Source: Ephemerocybe angulata
Lineage: Eukaryota; Basidiomycota; Agaricomycetes; Agaricales; Psathyrellaceae
DNA length: 64,000 nucleotides
Assembly: GCA_013368325.1 (NCBI GenBank)
Contig: JAACJK010000124.1
Coordinates: 1 to 64,000 of the forward strand
Direction of reading: 5' to 3'
This document shows positions 10,251-21,160 of the stretch, one piece after another. The notes beneath the pieces are model-generated. The model was not told where the DNA came from and did not search any database. It saw only the letters and a list, made by a program, of their open reading frames with translations. The position numbers and the translations under genes are program-made. Positions within the stretch are counted from its first letter, which is position 1, and every line of letters starts with the position of its first letter.

Positions 10251-12829
10251 CCAGACGGACAAGTATCGGTACCAGGGCTAGCAGGCGAACTACTATGTCA
10301 GCCGCGATTACGGGCATGAATATAACAAAACTTACGAATTGCTTGCTCTCTGCCTTACAAATGACTTAGGCGGGGACCTTGGGGAACTGCCTCGAGGGAG
10401 TCATCGAGGGCCACATTCGCTTCTCGACCATCTTACACATATCGAGGGCAGCTTTCGCAGGGATCGCCCATCCCCTCTTCAAGCAACTTGAAATCTGGAA
10501 CATCCCACGCAAGATTCTACAGCCACCGAATATCAGGATGCTGGGTAACGAGGGGATAGGAGAGTCGAAACGTACCTTCCAGCCTACTGTTGCACGAACA
10601 CCATGTCGGCGACGAGAACGAATCCGTCGAGCTTGAGTCCATAGATGCAGAAGGACGTTGATCTTCGCGGGCGGCTCGTCGACGGTCTCCTTGACGGGGA
10701 TCGGCGCGCGCTCCAAGACCCTCGCCAGCTCCATCTTCTCTTCGAGACGAACCTTTCACAGGAGAGCGTCGAGCATCAATTTACCGGCCTTGACTAAAGT
10801 ACAGAATAGAGGCAACTCACGGGCAACAACTTGTACTCGTTACTGAGAGCACACCCTGGCATCCCCATGTCCCCTCGCGCAGGTGCTGGTTGTAGACCAC
10901 CATCGAGTTGTAACTGACGTAGTAGTGGCTGGCGATGCGACCGAGCTCTGTGCCGACGAAACGACCCTTGCCACCGCGCTCATACTTGATGAGCTGGCAC
11001 TTCTCGAGGTGGACGGCAGCTGAGTGGATGATATCGGCGCGTTTCTGGAGGAGGGTAGGGTCGGAGGGGTCGTGGTAGTCGACACTGACGCCATAAAGAG
11101 CAGGGGAGCGGAGCATGCGAACATAGCTGAAGGAAGAGCAACTCTCAGTGACCAATAGCGCAAGCAAATCAAAAGCGAACTCACCAGTAAGTATACCCAA
11201 GCCACTCTACGGCCTCCTCGCGACTCCTCACCGTACCAAGCACGATCTCAGCATTGAGATTATCCGCCAACTTGGTAACGAACTGACTCTCGATCGGGAG
11301 CTGTTAAGCAGGCTGAGGTAGTACTGTATCTCAGAGTGGTTCTGAATGATCACGCCTTCTCCAAAGGTATCGAACTGCGGGCGACCCGCACAGCCCAGCA
11401 TCTGCAGCTCATCCTGGCTGCTCATCTCGACCCAGCGACCCTTCTCCGGATTGTAGATCTGCGTGCCCTTGATGATGACGGTGTGGGCGGGAAGGTTGAC
11501 ACCCCCACGCGAGCTTGGCAGTACAGACGAGGACCTGGATGTAGCCCTCGGCGAAGAGATTATTCCTGTCTTCCCTCGACATGCCAGCGTGGTGAATAGC
11601 GAAGCCGAAGGGAGGAGGTCCTTCAGGTTGGGGTCGCGCACGTTTGAGACTTCATTGAGGAGTACCTCGCGCGTAGCACCATCGGTGAAGAAGAGACTCT
11701 CAAGGTCCACCGTGCGTTTGACCTGAACGGAGGACGTTGGTGCTGGCGCCGTCTTTGAAGGTGCAGGCTTTGCCTGGTCTGCGCCCATGGCCTTTCCCTT
11801 TGATTCTCCTGCCAGCTCCCTCAGAACCAAATCCAACCCTTCTCGCGCATCGCGACCTCGACATTCACTCGCTCGTCCGCATATCAGCTTCGTACATCAC
11901 ACGATGGCATCCCGGTTCTTCATGAACTTGGCGATGAGAGAAAAGGGCTGGAAGTCGAAGAGCTCCACGAGCGCGTTCTCAGCTTCCCTTGCACTCGACT
12001 GGGAGCCAAGCATGGAGGTCGTCTTATCGTCCACAGTGACGGGGTCTGGGTAGACTTCGGGAGTTTTGATGCTGAACCCAGAAGCCATCGAAGAGCGTGG
12101 CGAGACGATGTCCTTGTCCTGCCAGCCCTTGCTCGTCGAAGAAACCCCTAAATGACAAGATCCCCCCTGCGGTGTCCATCTCCGGCCTCGCTCGACCTTG
12201 TCCTCCTCTTCACTCTTCTCGTCGTCGACCTCGAAGCCCTCCCGGTCCTCCTCCTCCTCCTCCCCCTCGTCAAACACCACGTTGAAGCCGAGCGTGGCGA
12301 GACGATGTCCTTGTTCTGCCAGCCCTTGCTCGTCGACGAAAATCCCCCAATGACAAGATCCTCCCCAGCGGTGTCCATCTCTGGCCCTCGCTCGACCTTG
12401 TCCTCCTCCTCCTCCTCCTCCTCCTCCTCCTCCTCTTCACCCTTATCGTCGATCTCGAAGCCCTCCTCGCCCCCCTCCTCCGAGTCCTTGTCGTCGAACG
12501 CCACGTTGATGCCGTCCTCGATATCCGCATCCGGGTCGGTCATCGTCTCGGCTTCCGCGTTGTAATCCGTAATCTTCTTGGACAGGCCGAGCAGCTGGTC
12601 GAACTGCCCGTTCAAAATAGGCCCCAGGATTTCCTCCACCTCCCCCTTTTTTGTCAATGTCGCGCATGTCCTCGTTCTTGAGCGTCTCGAGCGCGGTGTC
12701 GGCCACACTGCGCACGATATCCGCGCCTGCAGCAACTTCCCCACCAAGGAGAGCATGAGCTAGTAGACCTCCCTCTTCTTTGCCGTCCGCGGGCGGTACG
12801 TGATCCCCTCGACGTCCTGCGTGGCCTTG
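10251..12829 (-). pseudogene. BRR2: BRR2 pseudogene, right-arm copy
   Basis: Mirror copy of the left-arm BRR2 pseudogene, with the same fused join that deletes the first ATPase domain and the same downstream lesions, so the gene was already dead when the inverted repeat formed. It differs in detail. The N-terminal frame runs unbroken from MLSLVGKLLQ through the acidic region (12148-12756). The segment beginning DLVLRELAGESKGKAMG is in frame with the helicase part (11228-11836), whereas the left arm lost one G there. The acidic trinucleotide tract is about 15 codons shorter. No functional helicase can be made from it. Confidence 0.88.
12401..12436 (-). repeat. CTC trinucleotide tract (shorter partner of 1561-1642)
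   Basis: A (TCC)n run that gives Glu codons on the minus strand inside the right-arm BRR2 pseudogene. It is shorter than its left-arm partner, which shows slippage since the arms separated. Confidence 0.9.
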
Positions 12830-12885
12830 ACGTAGAAGCCGCTCTAGAGCATCCACCCAGATTAGTCCGAAGGGGCTGTAGCACC

Positions 12886-13750
12886 GTGTATAGCACCACG
12901 GGAGAAGTCCTCGTTGGTGAAAATACAATGCTGAGGGAAGAAATGGTGATAAAGAGAGTCTTGGAGAATGGGTTCCATCGTTCCAAGCCATGGCTTAAAG
13001 TGGACAGCGAGTTATGGGTAAACAGCGCTGGGGTATGCGGGCGTCTATTTGGTGAGTTCGCCACGCGAGCAAGCCCAAGAACAAGGCGCACCTGTATCTC
13101 AACTAAGGCTACATGAACCTTATGCCCTCTCTGGAAAAAGTGTGTGTCAAGGGTATCAGGAGTAAATTAGCCCAGAGATGAGCGTAGGAGAGAAGGAAGA
13201 AGCTGTGAGCGCCTTGCCACTGGCAGTGTGAGCGCCGTCGGGGTTTCAATCCTGGGAACCTCTCACCATATCGAGTGTATTGGGCAATTCCGACGAATTG
13301 GACGAATTGCCTGTCTGATTCGTCCACCACAACGGCTACGCACCAATGCCCTGTGAGTCACCTGTGCCTGCTTATCAGGCTTTCTGGGGTCTATCGACAT
13401 GCCAAGCAGTCCGATCGAGGGTATTGAAGGGGCAAGGACACCCAGGTGAGTATAACATATGTCTATATGTCTCGAGGCCGAAGTTTGACTGTTCTCGTCC
13501 GCCAGGCTCCAAATAATGCGAGTAGAGACCACCAGAAGTGAGAATCTGGATTCCTCGTTGGGGCAAAGTACGTGGTCGGATACACGATACTGGGCTTGGT
13601 GTTGAAGTTGACGTGTTTTAGCACGCCTTGATCGTCGTCCGATCCAATTGTGAGTGTCGCGTCCCATTCTGTGAACTCCCGGACATATCTAGCCTTCGGA
13701 GACCCGTTCAAATCAGTGCCGACATCCACGGCTATGAAGATATGGTGTCA
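12886..13750 (-). repeat. Dispersed repeat family, copy in the right arm
   Basis: Reverse-complement partner of the copy at 246-1110, duplicated as part of the inverted repeat and nearly identical to it. The mirrored frame 12886-13116 corresponds to 878-1108. Confidence 0.85.
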
Positions 13751-13998
13751 ACATCATCCCCTGGACCGCCTTCTCCCTCTAGTCTTGCTGTTGTTCTCCC
13801 CAAGGCCCGAGAACTTGAAGGCTAGGCTTGAGCGAAGGATTGACATGGGTGGAGGCCGACGATCGTCTTCACCCCTTGCTGGAAGGTCGGTCGCCTATCA
13901 ACCCTCTCCCCCGTTTACCTTTTTTAACGTGTTCTGATGACTGCTTGATTCTAGGATCTTTCGGGGGTTTAGTAATCCGTCGAGCTCCAGTACGTCCC

Positions 13999-14590
13999 CA
14001 TCTCATCAAGGTCGAGTTCCAAACTGAGTCCTCCGAAGCAGATAGATCAAGCTCAACGCCACCCCACCCCTTCGTACATGCCGGCGTTCTCGTCTTCCCC
14101 AGATCCCACTCTATGGATCCGCAGCGCTTCATCTCACCGTTGCCTTGCACCGTTGAATCGATATCTACACGCCGAGACCCTGAAACTGCTCGCACCACCG
14201 TTTTACCCAATATTTGAATATCTACGCCAGCCCGTCTTGCCAGAGACACGTCGCCGCCTAACATATACGGCTTTTACGCAACGGCGACCCCGCTATCGAC
14301 GCACCGGCGGCACTTGATGTGTCGTAAGTCCTCTTGCCCTCCGCTTTCCCTCTTCGAACTCCAGCTGACATGTCGCGGGCACCCGCTTCCAGAGATGCCG
14401 CGTTCGCCTTCAAGAGACCACAGCTACCCTTCCTGCACCGCGATCGAAACAGAAGATGTCCGCTTCGGCCCCCTTTCAACCCCCTGATGAGCGCTTTCCG
14501 TTTTTCCGAGTTTTCCCCCCTCTCGCCGTCTATGTCCCTCCCTTTCCCACTCGAGTCGGGATGTGATCTCGCTCTACACCTTCTACCTTT
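13999..14590. repeat. Dispersed segment shared with 51.6 kb and 54.8-55.2 kb
   Basis: About 14000-14290 matches the reverse complement of about 54930-55190 (word CAGATAGATCAAG and its complement CTTGATCTATCTG). About 14180-14510 matches 51640-51860 in direct orientation (CACCGTTTTACCCA, ATATACGGCTTTTACGCA). No intact coding region. It directly adjoins the outer part of the right arm as it is seen in this window. Confidence 0.75.
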
Positions 14591-15480
14591 CTCATCTCCA
14601 ACGCCTTCAACAGTCCAACTATCCGGGGCACGCTTTCCAAATTTGTGGAATACCTAATCGAGGCAAAACCGCTTGTCGCGCAAGTGAGAGTGCTAGTGCT
14701 CCACGACAGGGTCCTGGCTGGCACACTGCTCACTCGGGATTAATCAAACGGACCCATCCCTCCACCCCAAACCCGAAGAACGCGTCAAAGACGATCGTGT
14801 TATGCTCCCAGGTGGACATCCCTTCCGACACGCTCAGGGATTACGAAGGAGTAGGAGACCACCTTTCTGCGATTGGCATAGAGCTCGCTTTTCGCTCTGC
14901 GTGTTCCTTAAAGCTACCGCAGCACTGGTGGTTGACTGGCCTGGAGAGCTGGAACTAGCACCTATTTTGGCGTAGCATCATACAATGGACGTCCTAAGTA
15001 CGCCTCAGGCTTCACTTGTTGCCTACTTCTGATCAATAGTACATTCGTTCTTAAGCCTGCCAAATCTAGTCGAGTATCGAACGCTATAAATGAGATGCAG
15101 AGGCAGTGTTCAGAAGCTTACCTTGCTCTGGTATGTCGGAGAATGGGAGCAAGTACATCAAGACTCTGCGGGACTAGGAGCCCCGAGATTTTATTATGTA
15201 TTATATACCACCGAGATCCGCAGTATTCTACAGATTGAATCGTGAACGGGATTCAATTCCTCGTGCCAACTGGTCGAAATCGAGCCTGAGTGGGTGGACT
15301 TCGTCCGCTGGCAGTGTCTTTGAAACAGGGATAGACAAGAAATTTGGCCGGTGCGCACAAACAGGATGCTGGGAAATGTGGAAGAGGCCGGCCATTTGGG
15401 AATTTAAATAGAGGGGCGGTGATACACATGAGGGTGGTGGCGAGTCGCGAAGTTCGGGGAGGGTGGTGAATGAATGGCCA
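14590..15480 (+). repeat. Segmental duplication, uninterrupted copy (copy A)
   Basis: Matches 28190-28920 and then, without interruption, 32711-32895. At 15287-15302 the sequence reads GAGTGGGTGGACTTCG, whereas in the other copy GAGTGGG and TGGACTTCG are 3.8 kb apart. Copy A is thus a paralogous unoccupied site for the insertion at 28.9-32.7 kb. The match ends at 15480, where a dispersed-repeat copy begins. Confidence 0.9.
14594..14957 (+). pseudogene. Truncated F-box gene tail (copy of 28194-28577)
   Basis: Carries the C-terminal coding part of the intact F-box gene at 26977-28577, including KRTHPSTPNP, VLCSQVDIPSDTLRDYEG and the final WWLTGLESWN. The N-terminal F-box and most of the leucine-rich region are absent. 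A deletion of about 29 bases relative to the intact copy lies near 14741 and removes the residues RDIVKTLG, and a few substitutions are present. Confidence 0.9.
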
Positions 15481-15960
15481 GTCAAGCTTCGGCCTCGAGA
15501 TATATAGGCATATTATACTCCCCTGAGTGTTCAATACCCTAGATCGGACTGCTTGACAGGCCGATAAACCCCAGAGAGCCCCGACAAGCAGGCGCAGGCG
15601 ACTCATGGGGCAGCGGTGCGGGCCGTTGTCAATTCGTCCAATTTGTCGGAATTGCCCAATACGCTAGATATGGTGAGAGGTTCCCAGGATTGCAACTCCG
15701 ACGGTGCTCATGTCTAGTAGACGCCCATATCATGACTCTAAGACCCCAGCGCAGGTCAACTTCCTTCGCTTGTAACGACATGGAGAGCATTTGAAGGTCA
15801 TGCAGAGAATGAAACCTTCTTTCTGAAGGCCTGTCCTCCGCGAGTTCGCCTGGATATCGTCGTCCTGACCAATCCTCACTTTGCAATGCTAATCGACTCA
15901 GATGATTTGTCCACCCTGTGGAAAGGCTTTCGACATCATCCCAGACGGATCCGATCGAAG
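15481..15960 (+). repeat. Dispersed repeat family, copy 2
   Basis: Begins exactly where the segmental duplication ends, at GTCAAGCTTCGGCCTCGAG. Contains GTCGGAATTGCCCAATAC and GGTTCCCAGGATTGCAACTC. From about 15765 it is joined to the same sequence block that lies at about 9970-10250 (GACATGGAGAGCATTTGAAG; TCATCCCAGACGGA). Confidence 0.8.
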
Positions 15961-17741
15961 GGCGACTGACACCCGCCACCGGCACCCAACTTCCCTTTGC
16001 TTTTCTCATTCCGATTTCGACCTCAAAATCTAGCCGATCACTTTTCTCATGAGAGCAAGCATCTTGCTCACCCGCGGTATTCTCGAGGCTCGACCCCAAC
16101 TCGACCCCATCATCATGCTGTCACTGACAAGTCACTTATCTGCTGGCTTCCCTTCTGCCGCACCGTCGCCGGGGTGTGGTCGCGAATGCCTGTCGAGCTT
16201 CGCTGGGGTGCCGTCTCAGGCGCCTGGCGTGCCAAGAGGCGACCGAAAAGGATGAATTCAGTGCGATCGGTGGGTAATTGCGATTGTGAAAGCTTATTGA
16301 AGGGTTGCAACTTTAACATCCCCGGACAGCCTATGCCTTTTCGAGCTTGACCTGCCCTTACCTGCACCAGCGTGTCGCAGCTCGGTCAGAGACCACACCT
16401 GGATATACATTTTGCCCTCGGCTCTGCCTCATGTTTGCCTTGATTAGCTCTGGTTAGACTAATGGACGAAGCGTTTCTTTATACGTATATATTGACGAAG
16501 GAACTGGCGGGGCGCGCCTTCGCCTTCTTTCAGCCTTTAGGTCTACCCCGCGATGGATTATGGTGCGTCCTCTCCGTTCTGTCCACCTCGCAATGCCCTG
16601 ATGTCTTATACGACCTTTTCCAGTTCCCTATGGCGAGCTCAACGCTCTATTCAGCTACCTAGACCCGGATGAGGTGCGCTCCCTTCCTATCCTTCGAAAT
16701 TCGAATCATACAGACGGCTTGAGTTATCTATCATTTCCATCATGTCCAATCCTCTAGACAGTGCCCAAGAGAGCTGGATTCGAGACTTTCTCTGGACTGC
16801 CTTCGTTTCTGGTTTCAGAACTACATATTAAGGCCCCAAGCGCTCCAGACTGGGAAGAGTGCATAGTGCGTGGCATCTCTTCCTTGCAACTGCCCCATGC
16901 GACTCATCTTTTATTTCAGATCCCTTCGCGTCCACGGGACTTACCCATTATCGACGCGTCTCAGCATCAACTGGAGCATCAGACTACGCCGGGGTTACAG
17001 CGAGCCTTTATCCGGCCCGTGGGCCTGAGCTTCAACTCTGCACCCCATTTAATGACCACGGCATGTGGAGACGAGGACAGCGAGCAAACATGCATCTCTT
17101 CATCGGTGCACAACGACGACGGATCAGTCACCCTTCACCAGCAGATCCACCAATCCCAGGAGTACGGGTACGATCGGTAAAGCCCGATTCAGCCCAAATT
17201 AGGAAAGTCACCGTCACCGTCACATCAGCGCATGATGGCGCTCACCGACGCTGACCAACCTTCATCCGACTCTCTCATTCGCGACAACCCCACATTTTCC
17301 CATGGGTAGCTCCCTCCCGCTCAGCATCGCACCCCTCCCTTCGGGGGGGCCCCGCAATGCTTCGGGGAGGGTCCCACGGCCCCCGATGCGAAACCGCTTC
17401 GCAATACGTGGGTCCCACGGCCAGCCTCCTTGCCGCTCATCTCAGGCTCGGCCCAAGGGCCTCGAATTAGACAGTCGGAGGGTATCTGCGGGGGGAGAGG
17501 GCGGGAGGAGCAGGAAGGCGATAGGCTGATGCGGAAGTGTGACGCGTGACGGTGCTTTTTCGGAGCAATTTCCCAAACGGTCAGAATCGGGCTTTACCGA
17601 TCGTACAGGGCCTCCAATCCCAGCACTCGTCCTATTCCGAGCTCGCAGCGATCGTTAATCCCATCCTTCCACTCCTCCCGGAGAAGCCCCGAACAGAAGG
17701 CCAATCCGCCACTAGTCCTCACGCCGCGTCTTCTGGAATGA
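15961..17741. other. No convincing gene
   Basis: Open frames at 15997-16350, 16761-17180 and 16859-17254 lack recognisable domains and mostly lack ATG starts. Around 17330-17425 the DNA is GC rich with a short direct repeat GGGTCCCACGGCC (about 17378 and 17410) and a small GCGAA/TTCGC hairpin. Confidence 0.5.
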
Positions 17742-18436
17742 ATGGCCCGTTCGACCTTCCCCGAAACCGACATCGATTCTGGACCTTGGACGGTGGCAGC
17801 GTCCCCCGACGACGTCGGCCAGCCGCTCCTCTGGCCGGCATCGGTATACGCAGCGCTGCAGCTGGACGTCCCGTCCCACGTCACTGACATGCGAAGCCTT
17901 TCCACCAGTAAACTCGATGTGGAGACCAAGGCCCCTTTTAACCAACACTTGGACGATGGACTCACTAAGCCTAATCGACCACAGCCCTACCATCTGCCTC
18001 AGCGTCATAGCCAACACAGCAGCGCCAAGTCACCTGCGCTAGATCGATCGAAGAAGAGCAAGCGCCGGAGCAGCGTATTGGTAGCTAAGCCACCAGCAAC
18101 ACCGAAGCCCCCCTCGAAGGCGTTAGAAACGAACTTGAATCCGAAACCGGCGCCCAAAAAGGCGTGCATTTTCTGCAGGGAGCGGAAGATCGCATGTGGG
18201 GCCCCTCCACCAAACGCTCCAAACCAGACTTGCAAGTATGTCACCATATGCGATCCGACCTCTCGTTAACGACTCACGTATCTTCTGTATCTTATTCATC
18301 ACCAAGCAGCCAGTGCTTCAAACGAAAGGTGGTCTGTAGCTATCCGAAGGGACCGAAGAAGGGCGTTCGACGAGGAAATCGTGTGGGGAAGTCCGCCGAG
18401 AAGGTCCAGGTTCCATCGGCGTACAAGTTGACATAG
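17742..18436 (+). CDS. Zn2Cys6 zinc-cluster protein, basidiomycete type
   Basis: Likely a DNA-binding nuclear protein. Exons 17742-18235 and 18310-18436 with a 74-bp intron (GTATGT...AAGCAG) give 206 aa. The zinc cluster is C-x2-C-x6-C-x11-C-x2-C-x6-C (Cys142, 145, 152, 164, 167, 174), which fits the fungal Zn(II)2Cys6 pattern; the insert GAPPPNAPNQ is typical of agaricomycete members. The intron falls right between the fourth and fifth cysteines and splicing restores the motif. It is unusual that the cluster sits near the C-terminus with only about 30 residues after it and no middle homology region, so this is a short form. The N-terminal 140 residues are Ser/Pro/Lys rich and look disordered. 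I chose the first in-frame ATG. Confidence 0.78.
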
Positions 18437-18570
18437 ACCCACCTTTTGAATATGGTATGGGGACGACCCGTCGGCCTTTGTACCCATATTCTTGATTGTA
18501 CACTAGTAGCAGTTTCTGTTGTCGTCATGTACTCCCTAACAATGCAAAAGTAAGAAAAAAATTGAAGAGG

Positions 18571-18763
18571 GTCCCACTCCGGCATGCAGAATGAAGAAAG
18601 GTTCCAGACTGGTCCCAGCGTTCAGGCTGACGACCGCAGCGGGACTCATGATGTGCGGTAGTTCCGGAGTGGGACCACAACACCGTCATACCTACCTACC
18701 TACCGGCATGCAGAATGAAGAAAGGTTCCAGACTGGTCCCAGCGTTCAGGCTGACGACCGCAA
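18571..18763. repeat. 60-bp direct repeat with 12-bp inverted repeat
   Basis: A block starting GGCATGCAGAATGAAG occurs at about 18581-18640 and again at about 18704-18763, almost identical. GTCCCACTCCGG at 18571-18582 has its exact inverse at 18664-18675. A short (CTAC)n run is at about 18690-18702. No coding function seen. The stretch 18764-19078 holds no gene that I can support. Confidence 0.8.
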
Positions 18764-19078
18764 GCGCCATCTTGATTAAGTAAGGTCAATTATTTAGGCG
18801 CCCAATTAAACGCGCGCAATTCCACTCTCTCCTTGTCTCGATCCCAGACGTCCTAAAATGGGCGGGACCCTCCGTCGGAGGCGCGTTTTGTGTTATGCGT
18901 GGTGGGGAATATTGACAAGCATGGTGCGATTATATCGTTACGTGGAGGTGGTATTATAGAAATCCGAAACCGAATGCAGCATAGTTGTTGTGCGAAGGGT
19001 GCGAAGGGTGCAAAGGGTGTAGGTTGTGTATCTCCTTGAAAGCGAAAGTAAAATATCAAATCCGAAGGTAAGTTATAA

Positions 19079-19450
19079 TTATGGTATAGGAAGCTTGGGA
19101 GGAAAGCAAGAATGCACTGTTGCGCTGGAACATTGCGTGGTTAAGAGGGGCTCACTAAACGTCTGCCAATTTAGGACCACTCGTCGCCCAAATCGATGGG
19201 GCCCACAATTGCTCGAACTCACCCTTGTCCCTTTGGGATATATCCGCACTAGATGGGTTCTAGTGTGCTTGATGAGGTCCGTCATCCCCGCTTTGATCAT
19301 CTTATTCGTCGTTGTCTCCGATAGTGAGAACATGCGATGCGTACTGCAGCTACTGCTCCTTCTTTTTGATGCCGCGGCACTTGACGCCCACGGTGTAGAC
19401 ATCGGAGCCGCCGGAGCGACATCTTGAGCAGAATCAGAATCTTCCCTCTC
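19079..19450 (-). pseudogene. Phosphoinositide phospholipase C fragment (Y-box)
   Basis: The minus strand reads MFSLSETTTNKMIKAGMTDL, then LIKHTRTHLVRIYPKGTRVS, SSN, PHRFG and VVLNWQTF, which is the Y-box signature of eukaryotic PI-PLC (normally followed by DLGYMINHAMF, absent here). Upstream, in other frames, are VYTVGVKCRGIKKKEQ and the QYASHVLTIGDNDE-type sequence. At least two frameshifts and a small deletion between PHR and VVLNWQ break it; X-box, C2 and EF-hand parts are absent. A dead fragment of a signalling gene. Confidence 0.72.
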
Positions 19451-19692
19451 AACTTCTCTACGATTCGGCAACGCCTCAATCCTGATTGACTGACAGGATT
19501 CTCCTTCACAATTTGGGCATCCCCAACTGAATCATGGTCATTGCAAGAAAACCCCACTCGACGATGGGTTGGCGATAGTAGAATCCTACATAGTACAGGG
19601 AGGAAGGCATAACAAGGTGCGACTATACCTTTAGATTACAGGGGGGTTCCGTCGGGATCTCTATGAAGGATAGGAGTAAGAAGGGTAATCGC

Positions 19693-21160
19693 TCATTTGA
19701 AACCCGTAGCCCCAATTCCGATGCCCCGGGCCTCGAGGGCGCCCAAGGCAACCCTCGCCGCGGTTTCTGAAGATGTTCTATCCCTTGCTCGTATTCTTCT
19801 ATCCGGGCCGAAAGCTTCTGCTTTAATTATCGCAACCGTGCTTATAAGGGATGTAGCGCAGGGAGAGGGGGGCCGCGACGTTGAAAATCGGGTACCCCGT
19901 CTTTGGCTAGCCGCATAATCATCATGGGGATGACGATAAGTCCTGTTTCCGCTAACACTCGGCCTGTTGGTGGAGATAGAAACTATACGAGGGGTGCTAT
20001 GCTGCTGCTGGCCAGACGCCGTTCTACGTGCAGAGACTTCGACCAGGGATAACGAGGAGATGTTTGTGGTTCCGCCATGTAGAGACACGTGCGGCAAAGA
20101 AGGGCAGCGAGGGCAACAACCATAACCTTGACAGTCATTTGCTTCGTTGGTGCTATGAGCAGAGTACGGCGTGAAGTTGATGGATGCGGCTGTTGTGGAG
20201 GAGGAAGAAGCGGGTAGCGGCAGTGGCGATATCGATCGGCTCCCTACTGCATTAGTCGCATCGGATCCCTGGTATGTGCTCATTTCATTAGGAAATGAAA
20301 AGGGCGCGCCGTCAGGGACAGAGTGGACAGAGAACGTTTCCCCTTCCAACTGGCCAGGATATGACGTTTGGGATGCTATTGATGATGGGGATTCGAGGTG
20401 GACGGGAGGTTGGGAGGGCTGGTGGGTCGCGTTTGGCTTGGGCATGGCGCCTCTTCCATGACGGTCCTGGATGGGTTCTACAGGATCCCTGGGCGAGGCG
20501 ACGGCGGCGACGCAGTTGCTATACTGGCCATATACAGGAACCTGATAGACAGGCCCCCCGAGTAAGAGGTTTAGAGAGTCGGGCTCAGTGGATAGCGGTA
20601 TTGACGTCGAAATCGCGGGCGAGAAATGCTCAGAGTTGTCGAAAGACTCGCAGCCCAGATGTGTGCTCGATAATTGCAGCACATGGGAATGTGGCAGGTC
20701 AACATCGAGGCTCACGGCATTAGATTGGAGCAAGGCAGATGAGTTGGGCGACTGAGGTAGAGAAAGTTCGTCGAACTGGCCCATCTTCTTCGACTGCCAG
20801 AGTGCTCTGAAAGCCTTCTCGCGTTCCCAAAATTCGAAGTGCACGCTCGAGTACTGCAGCTTCCATTTCTGGGTCTCTACATGTAGCTCCCGGTATGACT
20901 CTTGCAGTTGAAGGACGACCGACTCGAGGTTGGTGACTAGGTAGAGATGACATTCAGAAACGAGAGTCAGCACAATGGATACCAGTTCCCAGTAAACGCT
21001 CACCAGTCTCTTCAAGGGTCGCGACATAGTTTGCGCGTCGAGCTCGGAATGACGCCTGTGCGTCCGCATTCTTCTTCTTTCGGAGGGCTACTTTTGAGAC
21101 GTGAGCTTCGCCGCCGTTGCTTTCCTCTGTTGCGCCTTGGTTGGATTTTGATTTTGGCAT
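19693..21160 (-). CDS. bZIP transcription factor, basidiomycete type
   Basis: Exon 1 is 21160-21004, the intron 21003-20937 (GTGAGC...ACCTAG, 67 bp) and exon 2 20936-19693; phase 1; 466 aa. The basic region is residues 27-44 (RKKKNADAQASFRARRAN, with the N-x7-R contact pattern). The zipper has leucines at 49, 56, 63 and 70 in perfect heptads; the intron lies between the first and second. After it comes a segment WEREKAFRALWQSKKM seen in related agaricomycete factors, then a long Ser/Pro-rich, probably disordered tail with a CPRC pair. It should bind DNA as a dimer in the nucleus; targets unknown. The intron contains no in-frame continuation, and splicing joins EET to VTNLESVV cleanly. Confidence 0.85.

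Larger units (their letters stand above)
9842..13998 (-). repeat. Right arm of the giant inverted repeat
   Basis: Reverse complement of 1-4199. Coordinates pair so that left plus right is about 14041 inside the trinucleotide tract and about 13994-13999 outside it. This arm keeps longer open frames than the left arm in two places: the BRR2 N-terminal acidic region at 12148-12756 and the downstream frame at 11228-11836. The left arm has one-base indels there, so this copy is closer to the ancestral sequence. Transcription through both arms would give a long self-complementary RNA. Confidence 0.95.
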
